A DNA stretch of 64,000 nt from Ricinus communis (Eukaryota; Streptophyta; Magnoliopsida; Malpighiales; Euphorbiaceae), in the NCBI RefSeq assembly GCF_019578655.1, contig NC_063259.1, positions 7,056,001 through 7,120,000 of the forward strand, written 5' to 3'. Below, in pieces: positions 14,731 to 27,800 of this stretch. The stretch's first letter is position 1. Each line of letters starts with the position of its first letter. A program made the position numbers and the translations under genes. The notes under the pieces were generated by a model that had not been told where the DNA came from, did no database searches, and worked only from the letters and a program-made list of their open reading frames with translations.

Positions 14731-16600
14731 TTGTTTTCCCATATTAAGACATTTACCCCTTCTACGAGGCTGTTTTCTTATATTGGCAATTATACAACTT
14801 TTTCAGGATTATTTTCTCATATTCATAAATATACACGTTTTACGAAGTTATTTTCTTTTATTGATAAATATACCACTTTTATGGGATCATTTTTTTATAT
14901 TAAATTATTAGCACTATTATCGGTTGTTTTCTCAAATTCATAAATATATACGTTTTACGAGGTTATTTTCTTATATTGACAAATATACCCCTTTTACGGG
15001 GTTGATTTCTCATATTATAAAGTAAACCTATTTAAGGGGTTGTTTTCTCATACTCACAAATATACTACAAGTACGGGGTTATTTTCTCATATTCATAAAC
15101 ATTACCGTATTACAGGGTTGTTTTCTAATATTTATAAATATACTCCTTTTACGGGGTTGTTTTCTCATATTAAAAAATTTACCCCTTGTACGGGAAAGTT
15201 TTCTTAAACTGGCAATTACACTACTTTTCCAATGTTATTTTCTCATATTCTTTAATATACATGTTTTACGAGGTTATTTTCTTATATTGATAAATATACC
15301 ATTTTCTTAGACTGGCAATTACACTACTTTATTTTCTTTTATTGATAAATATACCACTTTTATAGGGTCGTTATCTCATATTAAATTATTAGCACTATTA
15401 TGGGTTGTTTTGTCAAATTCATAAATATAGACATTTTATGTGGTTATTTTCTTATATTAATAAATATACCCTTTTTACGGGGTTGATTTCTCGTATTATA
15501 AAGTAAACCTATTTAAGGGGTTGTTTTCTCATACTCACAAATATACCACAAGTACGAGATTATTTTTCGAGACTCATATATATCCCCGTATTACGGGTTG
15601 TTTTCTCATATTAAAACATTTACCCTTTCTACAAGGCTTTTTTTAGACCCGCAATTACATTACTTTTACGGGGTTATTTTCTTAGATTCATAAATATACA
15701 TGTTTTACGGAGTTACTTTCTTTTATTGATAAATATAATACTTTTACGGGGTTATTTTCTCATATTAAATTATTAGCACTATTATGGGTTATTTTCTCAA
15801 ATTTAAAAATATACACGTGTCACAGGGTCATTTTCTTATATTGACAAATATACCCCTTTTGTGGGGTTATTTTCTCATATTATAAAATTAACCCATTTAA
15901 GGGGTTGTTTTCTCAAACTCACAAAAATACCACAATTACGGGGTTAGTTTCTCATATTCATAAATATCACCGTATTACGGGGTTGTTTTCTAATATTTAT
16001 AAATATACCCCTATTACGGGGTTGTTTTCCCATATTAAGACATTTACCCCTTCTACGAAGCTGTTTTCTTATATTGGCAATTATACAACTTTTTCGGGAT
16101 TATTTTCTCATATTCATAAATATACACATTTTACAAAGTTATTTTCTTTTATTGATACATATACCACTTTTATGGGATCATTTTTTCATATTAAATTATT
16201 AGCACTATTATCAGTTGTTTTCTCAAATTCATAAATATATACGTTTTACGTGGTTATTTTCTTATATTGACAAATATTCCCCTTTTACGGGGTTGATTTC
16301 TCATATTATAAAGTAAACCTATTTAAGGGGTTGTTTTCTCATACTCACAAATATAATATAAGTACGGGGTTATTTTCTCATATTCATAAACATTACCGTA
16401 TTACAGGGTTGTTTTCTAATATTTATAAATATACCCTTTTTACGTGGTTGTTTTCTCATATTAAAAAATTTACCCCTTGTACGGGAAAGTTTTCTTAGAC
16501 TGGCAATTACACTACTTTTCTGATGTTATTTTCTCATATTCTTTAATATACATGTTTTACGAGGTTATTTTTTTATATTGATAAATATACCATTTTTTTG
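14731..16600 (+). repeat. Large-scale duplication in the satellite (offset about 1.29 kb)
   Basis: The stretch from 14731 resembles the stretch from 16022 in unusual details that other HORs lack. Examples are a CCCATATTAAGACATTT monomer, a TTGGCAATTATACAAC form of type 8, a GTACGGGAAAGTTTTC monomer (15188 and 16480) and a CATATTCTTTAATATAC monomer (near 15245 and 16536). The offset is close to 1291 bp. Sharing of rare variants at constant offset indicates duplication of a block of about three HORs. Confidence 0.75.
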
Positions 16601-16971
16601 GGTCGTTTCTCATATTAAGTTATTAGCACTATTATGGGGCTGTTTTCTAAAATTTATAAATATACACGTTTAACGAGGTTATCTTCTTATATTTACAAAT
16701 GTACCCCTTTTACAGGGTTGTTTTCTCATATTATTAAACTAACCCATTTAAGGAGTTGTTCTCTCATACTCATAAATATACCACAATTACGGGGTTATTT
16801 TCTCATATTAAAAAATTTACCCCTTCTACGATGTTGTTTTCTTAGATTGGCAATTACACTATTTTGACGAGATTTTTTTCTCAGATTTATAAATATACAA
16901 ATTTGACGAGGTTATTTTCTTAAATTGATAAATATACCACTTTTACGGGGTCGTTCTATCATATTAAATAT

Positions 16972-19700
16972 TAGCACTATTATGGGTTGTTTTATGAAGA
17001 TAAGAAATATTCACCTTTCATGGGGTTATTTTCTTATATTGAGAAATATACTCCTTTTATGGGGTTATTTTCTCATATTATAAAATTAACCCATTTAAGG
17101 GGTTGTTTTCTAATATTTATAAATATAGCCCTTTTACGGGGTTGTTTTCTCATATTAAATCTTTTACCCTTGTACGAGGCTGTTTTCTTAGATTGGCAAT
17201 TATACTACTTTTCCGGGGTTCTTTTTTTAGATTCATAAATATAAACGTTTTACGAAGTTATTTTCTTTTATTAATAAATATACCAGTTTTACGGGTTCAT
17301 TTTCTCATATTAAATTATTAGCACTATTATGGATTGTTTTGTCAAATTCATAAATATACATATTTTACGAGATTATTTTCTTATATTGATATATATACAC
17401 CTTTTATGGGGTTGATTTCTCATATTATAAAATTAACCCATTTAAGGGGTTGTTTTTTCATACTCACAAATATACCCCGTAGTTCATACTCACAAATATA
17501 CCATAATTACGGGGTTATTTTCTAATATTTATAAATATACCCTTCTTACGGGGTTGTTTTCTCATATTAAAAAATTTACCCCTTCAACGGGGCTGTTTTT
17601 TTAGATTGGCAATTACACTACTTTTACGAGGTTGTTTTGTCAGATTCATAAATATACATATTTTATGAGATTATTTTCTTGTATTGACAAATATAACCTT
17701 TTGACGGGGTTATTTTCTCATATTATAAAATTAACCAATTTAAGGGGTTGTTTTCTCATACTTACAAATATACCTTAATTACGGGGTTGGTATCTCAAAT
17801 TAAATAGTGTGCACGTTTCACGAGGTTATTTTATTATATTGACAAATATACTCCTTTTGCTGAGTTATTTTCTCATATTATAAAATTAACTCATTTAAGG
17901 GGTTGTTTTGTAATATTTATAAATATATCCCTCTTATAGGGTTTTTCTCATAAATATTTCCGTATTACAAGGTTATTTTCTCATATTAAAACATTTACTC
18001 CATCTAAGAGGCTGTTTTCTTAGACTGGCAATTACACTACTTTTATGAGGTCGTTTTCTAATATTAAATTATTAGCACTGTTATGGGTTGTTTTCTCAAA
18101 TTCAAAAAATATACACGTTTAACGAGGTTATTTTCTTATATTGACAAATATACTCCTTTTACGTGGTTGTTTTCTCATATTATAAAATTAACCCATTTAA
18201 GGGTTATTTTCTCATATTTATAAATATACCCCACTTACGGGGTTGTTTTCTCATATTAAAACATTTACCCCTTCTACGACGCTGTTTTCTTATATTGGCA
18301 ATTATACAACTTTTTCGGGATTATTTTCTCGTATTCATAAATATACACGTTTTATGAAGTTATTTTCTTTTATTGATAAATATACCACTTTCACGGTGTC
18401 GTTTTCTCATATTAAATTATTAGCACTATTATGGGTTGTTTTGTCAAATTCATAAATATATACGTTTTACAGGGTTATTTTCTTATATTGACAAATAAAT
18501 CCCTTTTTACGGGGTTGATTTCTTATATTATAAAGTAAACCTATTTAAGGGGTTGTTTTCTCATACTCACAAATATACCACAAGTTCGGGATAAATATTA
18601 CCGTATTACAGGGTTGTTTTCTAATATTTATAAATATACCCCTCTTACGGGGTTGTTTTCTCATATTAAAAGTTTTACCCCTTGTATGGGGATGTTTTCT
18701 TAGACTGGCAATTACACTACTTTTCCGAGGTTGTTTCCTCAGATTCTTTAATAAACATGTTTTACGAGGTTATTTTCTTATATTGATAAATATACCACTA
18801 TTATGGGGTTGTTTCTCATATTAAGATATTAGCACTATTATGGGGTTGTTCTCTAAAATTTATAAATATACACGTTTTACGAGGTTATTTTCTTATATTT
18901 ACAAATGTACCCCTTTTATAGGGTTGTTTTGTCATATTATAAAATTAACCCATTTAAGGGGTTGTTTTCTCATACTCACAAATATACCACAATTACGAGG
19001 TTATTTTCTCATATTCATAATATATCCATATATTACGGGGTTGTTTTCTCATATTAAAAAATTTACCCCTTCCACGATGTTGTCTTCTTAGACTGGCAAT
19101 TACACTACTTTGACGGGATTTTTTTCTCAAATTTATAAATATACACATTTTACGAGGTTATATATTGATAAATATACCATTTTTACGGGGTCGTTTTCTC
19201 ATATTAAATTATTAGCACTATTATGGGTTATTCTCTGAAGTACCAAAATATACATGTTTCATGGGGTTATTTTCTTATATTGACAAATATACTCTTTTTA
19301 CAGGGTTATTTCCTCATATTATAAAATTAACCCCTTTAAGGGGTTGTTTTTTAATATTTATAAATATAGCCCTCTTACGGGGTTGTTTTCTTATATTAAA
19401 ACATTTATCCCTTCTACGAGGCTGTTTTATTAGATTGGCAATTACACTACTTTTTCGAGGTTGTTTTCTCAGATTCATAAATATAAATATCTTACGAAGT
19501 TATTTCCTTTTATTAATAAATATACCAGTTTTACGGGTTCATTTTCTCATATTAAATTATTAGCACTATATGGATTTTTTTGTCAAATTCATAAATATAC
19601 ATATTTTACGAGATTATTTTCTTATATTGACATATATACACCTTTTATGGGGTTGATTTCTCATATTATAAAATTAACCCATTTAAGGGGTTGTTTTCTC
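16972..19700 (+). repeat. Large-scale duplication in the satellite (offset about 2.24 kb)
   Basis: A block around 17.0-17.5 kb recurs around 19.2-19.7 kb. Both carry a TATAGCCC variant of type 6, a TTTTATTAATAAATATACCA form of type 10, TTTTGTCAAATTCAT in type 1 and a following ATACACCTTTTATGGGGTTG. The ATTAATAAATATACCAG motif lies near 17270 and 19512, giving the offset. This is a second, longer block duplication in the array. Confidence 0.7.
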
Positions 19701-22029
19701 ATACTCACAAATATACCATAATTACGGGGTTATTGTCTCAGATTCATAAATATCCATGTATTATGGGGTTGTTTTCTTATATTAAAAAATCTACCACTTC
19801 TACGATATTGTTTTCTTAGACTGGCAATTACACTACTTTGACGGGATTGTTTTCTCAAATTTATAAATATACACATTTTACGGGGTCTTTTTCTTAGATT
19901 GATAAATATACCACTTTATGGGGTCGTTCTCTCATATTAAATTATTAGCACTATTATGGATTGTTTTCTCAAATTAGAAAATATACACGTTTTATGGGAT
20001 TATTATCTTATATTGACAAATATACTCCTTTTACGGGGTTATTTTCTCGTATTATAAAATTAACCCATTTAAGGGGTTCTCTTCTAATATTTATAAATAT
20101 ACCCATCTTACAGGGTTGTTTTCTTATATTAAAATATTTACCCCTTCTACGAGGCTGTTTCCTTATACTGGCAATTACACTACTTTTCCGGGGTTTTTTT
20201 TTAGTTTCATAAATATAAAAGTTTTATAAAGTTATTTTCTTTTATTGATAAATATACCACTTTTACGGGGTCGTTTTCTCATATTAAATTAGTAGCACTA
20301 TTATGGGTTGTTTTGTCAAATTCATAAATATATACGTTTTCGGGATTATTTTCTTATATTGATAAATATACCCCTTTTACGGGGTTGATTTCATATTATG
20401 TTAGAAACCCATTTAAGGGTTATTTTCTCATACTCACAAATATACCAGTACGGGGTTATTTTCTCATATTCATAAATATTACTCAGTTATAGGTTGTTTA
20501 ATATTTATAAATATACCCTTCTTACGAGGTTGTTTTCTCATATTAAAAAATTTACCCCTTGTACGGGGATGTTTTCTTAGACTGGCAATTACACTACTTT
20601 TTCGGGGTTATTTTCTCATATTCTTTAACGTACATGTTTTATAAGATTATTTTCTTATATTGATAAATATATCATTATTATGGGGTCGTTTCTCATTAAA
20701 TTATTGAAGATTTTACAATGCTTTTCCTCAAATTTATAAATATATATCGCCCACGAGGTTATTTTCTTATATTTACAAATGTACCCCTTTTATGGGGTTG
20801 TTTTCTCATATTATAAAATTAACCCATTTATGGGGTTGTTTTCTCATACTCACAAATATACCACAATTACGGGGTTATTTTCTCATATTCATAAATATCC
20901 CTGACGGTTGCCTCTATATTAAAACATTTACCCCTCTACAAGGCTGTTTTCTTAAACTCGCAATTACACTACTTTTACGGGGTTGTTTTCTCATATTCAT
21001 AAATATACACGTTTTACGGAGTTATTTTCTTTTATTAATAAATATACTACTTTTACGCGGTCATTTTCTCATATTAAATTATTAGCACTATTATAGGTTA
21101 TTTTCTCAAATTCACAAATATACAAGTGTCACGGGATCATTTTTTTATATTGACAAATATATCCCTTTTACGGGATTATCTTCTTATATTATAAAATTAA
21201 CCCATTTAAGGGGTTGTTTTCTCATACTCACAAAAATACCACAATTACGGAGTTATTTTCTCAGATTCATAAATATCACCATATTACGAGGTTATTTTCT
21301 AATATTTATAAATATACCCCTCTTACGGGGTTGTTTTTTCATATTAAAAACTTTACTCTTTTTACAAGGCTGTTCTCTTAGACTGGCAATTACGCTACTT
21401 TTACAGGGTTGTTTCTTAGATTCATAAAAATACACGTTTTTACAGGGTTATTTTCTTATTTTGATAAATATACCACTTTAACGTGGTCATTTTCTCATAT
21501 TAAATTATTAGTACTATTATAGAGTTATTTTCTGAGATTTATAAATATCACCATATAATGGGGTTGTTCTCTAATATTTATAAATATACCCCTCTTATGG
21601 GGTTGTTTTCTCATATTAAAAAATTTACCCTTTCTACGCGGTTGTTTTCTTAGCCTCGCAATTACATTACTTTTACGGGATTGTTTTCTCAAATTCATAA
21701 ATATATACATTTTATGGGTTTATTTTCTTATATTGATAAATATTCTCCTTTTACGGGGTCTTTTTCTAGTATTTCTAAATATACCCCTCTTACGAGGTTG
21801 TTTTCTCATATTGAAAAATTTACCTTGTCTAAGAGGTTGTTTTCTTAGACTGGAAAGTACACTACTTTTACAGGGTTGTTTTTTCATATTCATAAATATA
21901 CGCTATTTACGGGGTTATTTTCTTATATTAAAAAATTTACCCCTTCTACGGGGCTGTTTTCTTAGACTAGCAATTATGCTACTTTTACAGGGTTGTTTCT
22001 CACATTCTTAAAAATACATGTTTTACGGG

Positions 22030-22420
22030 GTTATTTTCTTATTTTGATAAATATACCACTTTGATGTATGGCCATTTTCCTCACATTAAATTTTATTAGC
22101 ACCATTATAAGTTATTATTTCTCCAGATTCTTATAACATCACCGTATTACGGGATTATTTTCTAATATTTATAAATATACCCCTCTACTGGGTTATTTTC
22201 TCATATTAAAAAATTTACCCTTCTAACTTCCATTTTGTGATTGCACCAAGCACTACTTTACTGGGTTGGTTAGATTATAAATATACATATTCATTTATGA
22301 GATTAGTTTGTATTCATAAACATACCAATTTCACGGTTATTTCTTAACATTAAACTATTGGTTAATACTATGGGGTTGTTTTCCAAATCTATAAATATAC
22401 ATCGCTTTTAATACGGATTA
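22030..22420 (+). repeat. Irregular satellite stretch before the gap
   Basis: Monomers here carry many small insertions and deletions (for example TTTTATTAGCACC and TTATTATTTCTCCAG), and the 39-bp register is repeatedly lost. Elsewhere in the array substitutions are common but such dense indels are rare. The stretch lies shortly before an adapter-like sequence and a gap, so unpolished long-read error is a likely cause; a truly degenerate patch of the array is the alternative. Confidence 0.55.
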
Positions 22421-22906
22421 TTTTCTTATATTGACAAATATACCCCTTTTATGGGGTTGTTTTCTCATATTATAAAATTAACCCATTTAAGGGGTTATTT
22501 TATCATACCCACAAATATACCAAAATTACGTTGTTATTTTCTCTAATTGATAAATATTTCCCTATTACGGGGTTGTTTTCTAATATTTATAAATATACCC
22601 CTCTTACGGGGTTGTTTTCTCATATTAGAAAATTTATCCCTTCTACGAGGCTGTTTTCTTAAATGGCAATTACACTACTTTTACGAGGTTGTTTTCTCAT
22701 ATTAATTTATTACCACTATTATGGCGTTATTTTCTCAAGTTCATAAATATACACATTTTACAGGGTTATTTTCTTATATTGAGAAATATACCCCTTTTAT
22801 GGGGTTGTTTTCTCATATTATAAAATTAACCCATTTAAGGGGTTATTTTCTTATACTCAGAAATATACCACAATTATGGGATTATTTTATTCTCATATTG
22901 ATAAGT

Positions 22907-22935
22907 AGCAATACGTAACTGAACGTGGAAGTACA
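22907..22935 (+). other. Probable residual Oxford Nanopore adapter
   Basis: AGCAATACGTAACTGAACG followed, after three extra bases (TGG), by AAGTACA. This agrees with the Nanopore ligation adapter sequence as I know it, on the strand read off the adapter end, and does not resemble the satellite. It sits directly against the run of N. It should be treated as a technical artefact. Confidence 0.85.
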
Positions 22936-23435
22936 NNNNNNNNNNNNNNNNNNNNNNNNNNNNNNNNNNNNNNNNNNNNNNNNNNNNNNNNNNNNNNNNN
23001 NNNNNNNNNNNNNNNNNNNNNNNNNNNNNNNNNNNNNNNNNNNNNNNNNNNNNNNNNNNNNNNNNNNNNNNNNNNNNNNNNNNNNNNNNNNNNNNNNNNN
23101 NNNNNNNNNNNNNNNNNNNNNNNNNNNNNNNNNNNNNNNNNNNNNNNNNNNNNNNNNNNNNNNNNNNNNNNNNNNNNNNNNNNNNNNNNNNNNNNNNNNN
23201 NNNNNNNNNNNNNNNNNNNNNNNNNNNNNNNNNNNNNNNNNNNNNNNNNNNNNNNNNNNNNNNNNNNNNNNNNNNNNNNNNNNNNNNNNNNNNNNNNNNN
23301 NNNNNNNNNNNNNNNNNNNNNNNNNNNNNNNNNNNNNNNNNNNNNNNNNNNNNNNNNNNNNNNNNNNNNNNNNNNNNNNNNNNNNNNNNNNNNNNNNNNN
23401 NNNNNNNNNNNNNNNNNNNNNNNNNNNNNNNNNNN
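22936..23435. other. Assembly gap of 500 N
   Basis: Exactly 500 undetermined bases, a conventional size for a gap of unknown length. Satellite lies on both sides in the same orientation, so missing or collapsed satellite is the likeliest content. The array length in this window is therefore a minimum or arbitrary value. Confidence 0.98.
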
Positions 23436-24659
23436 TTTTACAAGGTTATTTTCTTATATTGATAAATATGCCACTTTTACGGGGTCATTTTCTCATAGTA
23501 AATTATTAGCACTATTATGAGATTATTTTCATAAATTGATAAATATACTCGTTTTACGGGGTTATTTTTTTATATTAACAAATATACCCCTTTTATGGGG
23601 TTGTTTTATGATACTATAACATTAACCCATTTAAGGAGTTATTTTCTCATACTCACAAATATACTAAAATTACATGATTGTTCTCTCGGATGGATAAAAA
23701 TTCTCATATTACGGTTATTTTCTAATATTTATAAATATACCCTTCTTACGTGGTTGTTTTCTCATATTAAGAAATTTAACCCTTCTACAAGGTTGTTTTC
23801 TTAGACTCGTAATTACACTATATTTACGGGGTTGTTTTCTCAGATTCATAGATATACATGTTTTACGAGGTTATTTTCTCAAATTCATAAATTTATACAT
23901 TTTACGGGGTTATTATCTCATATTAAAGATTTTACCTTTCTACGAGGCTGTTTTCTTATACTGGCAATTACACTACTTTTACGGGGTTGTTTTCTCATAT
24001 TCATAAATATACACTTTTACGGAGTTATTTTCTTAATATTGATAAATATACCACTTTTACGGGATCGTTTTCTCATATTAAATTATTAGCACTATTATGG
24101 AGTTGTTTTCTCAAATTCAAAAATATATGCGTTTTACGGGGTTATTTTCATATATTGACAAATATACTCCTTTTACGGGATTGTTTTCTCATATTATAAA
24201 ATTAATCATTTAAGCGGTTGTTTTCTCATACTCACAAATATACCACAATTACATTATTATTTTCTCAGATTCATAAATATCACCGTATTACGGGCTTGTT
24301 TTCTAATATTTATAAATATACCTCTTTTATGAGTTTGTTTTCTCATATTAATAAATTTACCCCTTCTGCGGGGCTGTTTTCTTAGACTGGCAATTACACT
24401 ATTTTTACGGGGTTGTTTTGTCAAATTCATAAATACACCCGTTTTATGAGGTTATTTTCTTATATTGATAAATATACCACTTTTATTGGATCGTTTTCTC
24501 ATATTAAATTATAAGCACTACTACGGGGTTGTTTTCTTAGATGCATAAATATAAATATTTTACGGGGTTATTTTCTCAAATTTATAAATATACACGTTTT
24601 ACGGAGTTATTTTCTTATATTGACAAATATGCCCCTTTTATGGGGTTGTTTTCTCATAC

Positions 24660-27600
24660 TCACAAATATACCAAAATTACGGGATTATTTTTATGAGGTT
24701 CATAAATATCACCGTATTACGGGATTGTTCTCCAATATTTATAAATGTACTCCTCTTACGGGGTTGCTTTCTCATATTAAAAAATCTACCCCTTCTACGA
24801 GGCTGTTTTGTTACACACAATTACACTATTTTTACGGGGTTGTTTTCTCAGATTCATAAATATATACGTTTTACGGGTTTATTTTCTTATATTGACAAAT
24901 ATACTCCTTTTACGGGGTTGTTTTCTCCTATTATAAAATTAATCCTTTTAAGGGGTTGTTTTCTCATACTCACAAATATACCACAATTACGTGGTTATTT
25001 TCTCAGATTCATAAATATCACCCCTCTTATGGGTTTGTTTTCTCATATTAATAAATTTACCCCTTATGCGGGCCTGTTTTCTTAGACGGGCAACTACACT
25101 ATTTTTACAGGGTTATTTTCTCAGATTCATAAATATACACCTTTTACGGGGTTATTTTCTTATATTGATAAATAAACCACATTTGCAGTATCATTTTCTC
25201 ATATTAAATTATTAGCAATATTATGGGTTGTTTTCTCAAATTCATAAATATATACGTTTTACGGGGTTATTTTCTTATATTGACTAATCTACCCTTTTAG
25301 GTGGTTGTTTTCTCATATTATAAAATTAACCCATTTAAGGGGTTGTTTTCTCATACTCACAAATATACTAGAATTATAGAGTTATTTTCTTAGATTCATA
25401 AATATTCCCATATTATGAGGTTGTTATCTTATATTAAAAAATTTGCCCCTTCTACGAGGCTATTTTCTTAAACCGCAATTACGCTACTTTTACGGTGTTG
25501 TTTTCTCATATTCATAAATATACTACTTTTACGGGGTCGTTTTCTCATATTAAATTATTAGTGCTACTACTGGATTATTGTCTCCGATTCATAAATATAC
25601 ATATTTTACGGGGTTATTTTTTCAAATTCATAAATATACACATTTTACGGGGTTATTTTCTTATATTGACAAATACACCCCTTTTACGGGGTTGATTTCT
25701 CATATTATAAAATTAATACATTTAAGGGGTTATTTTCACATACTCACAAATATACCAAAATTATGGGATTATTTTCTCATATTTATTAAATATCTAACCC
25801 GTTCTCGGTTTTCTCTGTGTTATAAATATACCCATAACACGGGGGTTGTTTTTCTCATATTAAAAAATTCAACCCTTCTATGAGGCTCTTCTTTTAGACT
25901 TGCAATTATAATACTCTTACGGGGTTGTTTTCTGAGATTCATAAATATACACCTTCTACAGGGTTATTTTATTATAATGATAAATATATCGCTTTTACGG
26001 GTTGTTTTGTCACATTTATAAAAGTTAACCCATTTAAGGGGTTGTTTTCTCATACTCACATATATACAAAAATTACGGGGTTATTTTCTCAGGTTCATAA
26101 ATATTCTTGTATTACAGGATTGATATCTTATATTAAAAAAATTTATTCCTTCTACGAGGTTGTTTTCTCATATTAAAAAATTTTCCCTTTCTGCGGGGCT
26201 ATTTTATTAGACGGGCAATTACACTATTTTTACGGGGCTGTTTTCTTAGATTCATAAATACACAGGTTTTACAAGGTTATTTTCTTATATTGATAAATCT
26301 ACCACTTTTACGGGGTTCTTTTCTCATATTAAATTATTAGCAGTACTATGGGGTTCTTTTCTCAGATCCATAAATATATATGTTTTATAGGATTACTTTC
26401 TCCAATTCATAAATACACACATTTTACGGGTTTTTTTTATATTGACAAATATACCCCTTTTACGGGAGTTGATTTCTCATATTATAAAATTAACCTATTT
26501 AAGGGATTGTTTTCTCACACTCACAAATACACTAAAATTACGGGGTAATTTTATCAGATTCATAAATATCACCGTATTATGGGATTGTGCTCTAATATTT
26601 ATAAATATACCCCTCTTGCGGGGTTGTTTTCTCATATTAAAAAATTTACCCCTTCTACGAGGCTGTTTTCTTAAAATGGTGATTACACTACTTTTACAGG
26701 ATTATTTTCTCAAATTCATAAATATACACGTTTTATGAGGTTATTTTCTTATATTGATAAATCTACCCCTTTTAAGTGTTTTTTTCTCATATTATGAACT
26801 TAAACCATTTAAGGGGTTGTTTTCTCATACTCACAAATATACCACAATTACGGGGTTATTTTCTCAGATTTATAAATATTCTTGTATTAGAGGATTGTTA
26901 TCTTATATTAAAAAAATTTATCTCTTCTACGAGACTGTTTTCTAATATTTATAAATATACCCCTCTTACGGGGTTCTTTTCTCATATTAAAAAATTGGCC
27001 CCTTCTACGGGGCTGTTTTATTAAACTAGCAATTACACTATTTTTACAGGGCTGTTTTCTCAGATTCATAAATACACACATTTTACGAGGTTATTTTCTT
27101 ATATTGATAAATCTAGCACTATTACGGTGTCCTTTTCTGATATTAAATTATTAGCACTACTATGGGGTTGTTTTCTCATATTCATAAATATACATGTTTT
27201 ATAGGGTTATTTTCTAAAATTTATAAATATACACGTTTTACGGAGTTATTTTCTTATATTGACAAATATACCCCTTTTATGGGGTTGTTTTCTCATATTA
27301 TAAAATTAACCCATTTAAGGGGTTGTTTTCTCATACTCACAAATATACCAAAATGACGGGATTATTTTTATGAGGTTCATAAATATCATCGTATTACGGA
27401 GTTGTTCTCCAATATTTATAAATGTACTCCTGTTACGGGGTTGCTTTCTCATACTAAAAAATCTACCCCTTCTACGAGGTTGTTTTGTTACACACACAAT
27501 TACACTATTTTTACGGGGTTGTTTTCTCAGATTCATAAATATATACGTTTTACGGGGTTATTTTCTTATATTGAGAAATATACTCGTTTTACGGGGTTGT

Positions 27601-27800
27601 TTTCTCCTATTATAAAATTAATCCTTTTAAGGGGTTGTTTTCTCATACTCACAAATATACCACAATTACGTGGTTATTTTCTCAGATTCATAAATATCAC
27701 CGTATTATGGGTTTGTTTTCTAATATTTATAGATGTACCCCTCTTATGGGTTTGTTTTCTCATATTAATAAATTTACCCCTTCTGCAGGGCTGTTTTCTT
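24660..27800 (+). repeat. Large-scale duplication in the satellite (offset about 2.68 kb)
   Basis: The block from about 24.66 to 25.0 kb recurs from about 27.34 to 27.68 kb. Shared rare features are TTTTTATGAGGTTCATAAAT in type 5 (24691 and 27368), GTTCTCCAATATTTATAAAT with ATGTACTCC in type 6, TTTTGTTACACAC in type 8, and CTCCTATTATAAAATTAATCC in type 3. The offset is near 2677 bp. Six or so HOR-lengths were copied as a block, or two copies were left after loss of intermediates. Confidence 0.72.

Larger units (their letters stand above)
5873..22906 (+). repeat. 39-bp satellite array, segment 2
   Basis: About 17 kb of uninterrupted satellite in the same orientation as segment 1. The type 11 marker recurs at about 6027, 6375, 6699, 7048, 8098, 8524, 9235, 9660, 10049, 10436, 11251, 11679, 12105, 12640, 13064, 13531, 13889, 14562, 14909, 15774, 16200, 16624, 16972, 17319, 18421, 19213, 19561, 19946 and 21509 (hand count). 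Most neighbouring spacings are near 427, 387 or 348 bp, which equal 11, 10 and 9 monomers. Between 14.4 and 20.7 kb larger blocks are themselves repeated. From about 22.03 to 22.42 kb the monomers are unusually irregular. No gene, tRNA or non-satellite insertion is visible. Confidence 0.95.

Noticed and set aside
22925..23509. A 194-codon plus frame.
   Set aside because: It runs through 500 N and starts in the adapter-like sequence.
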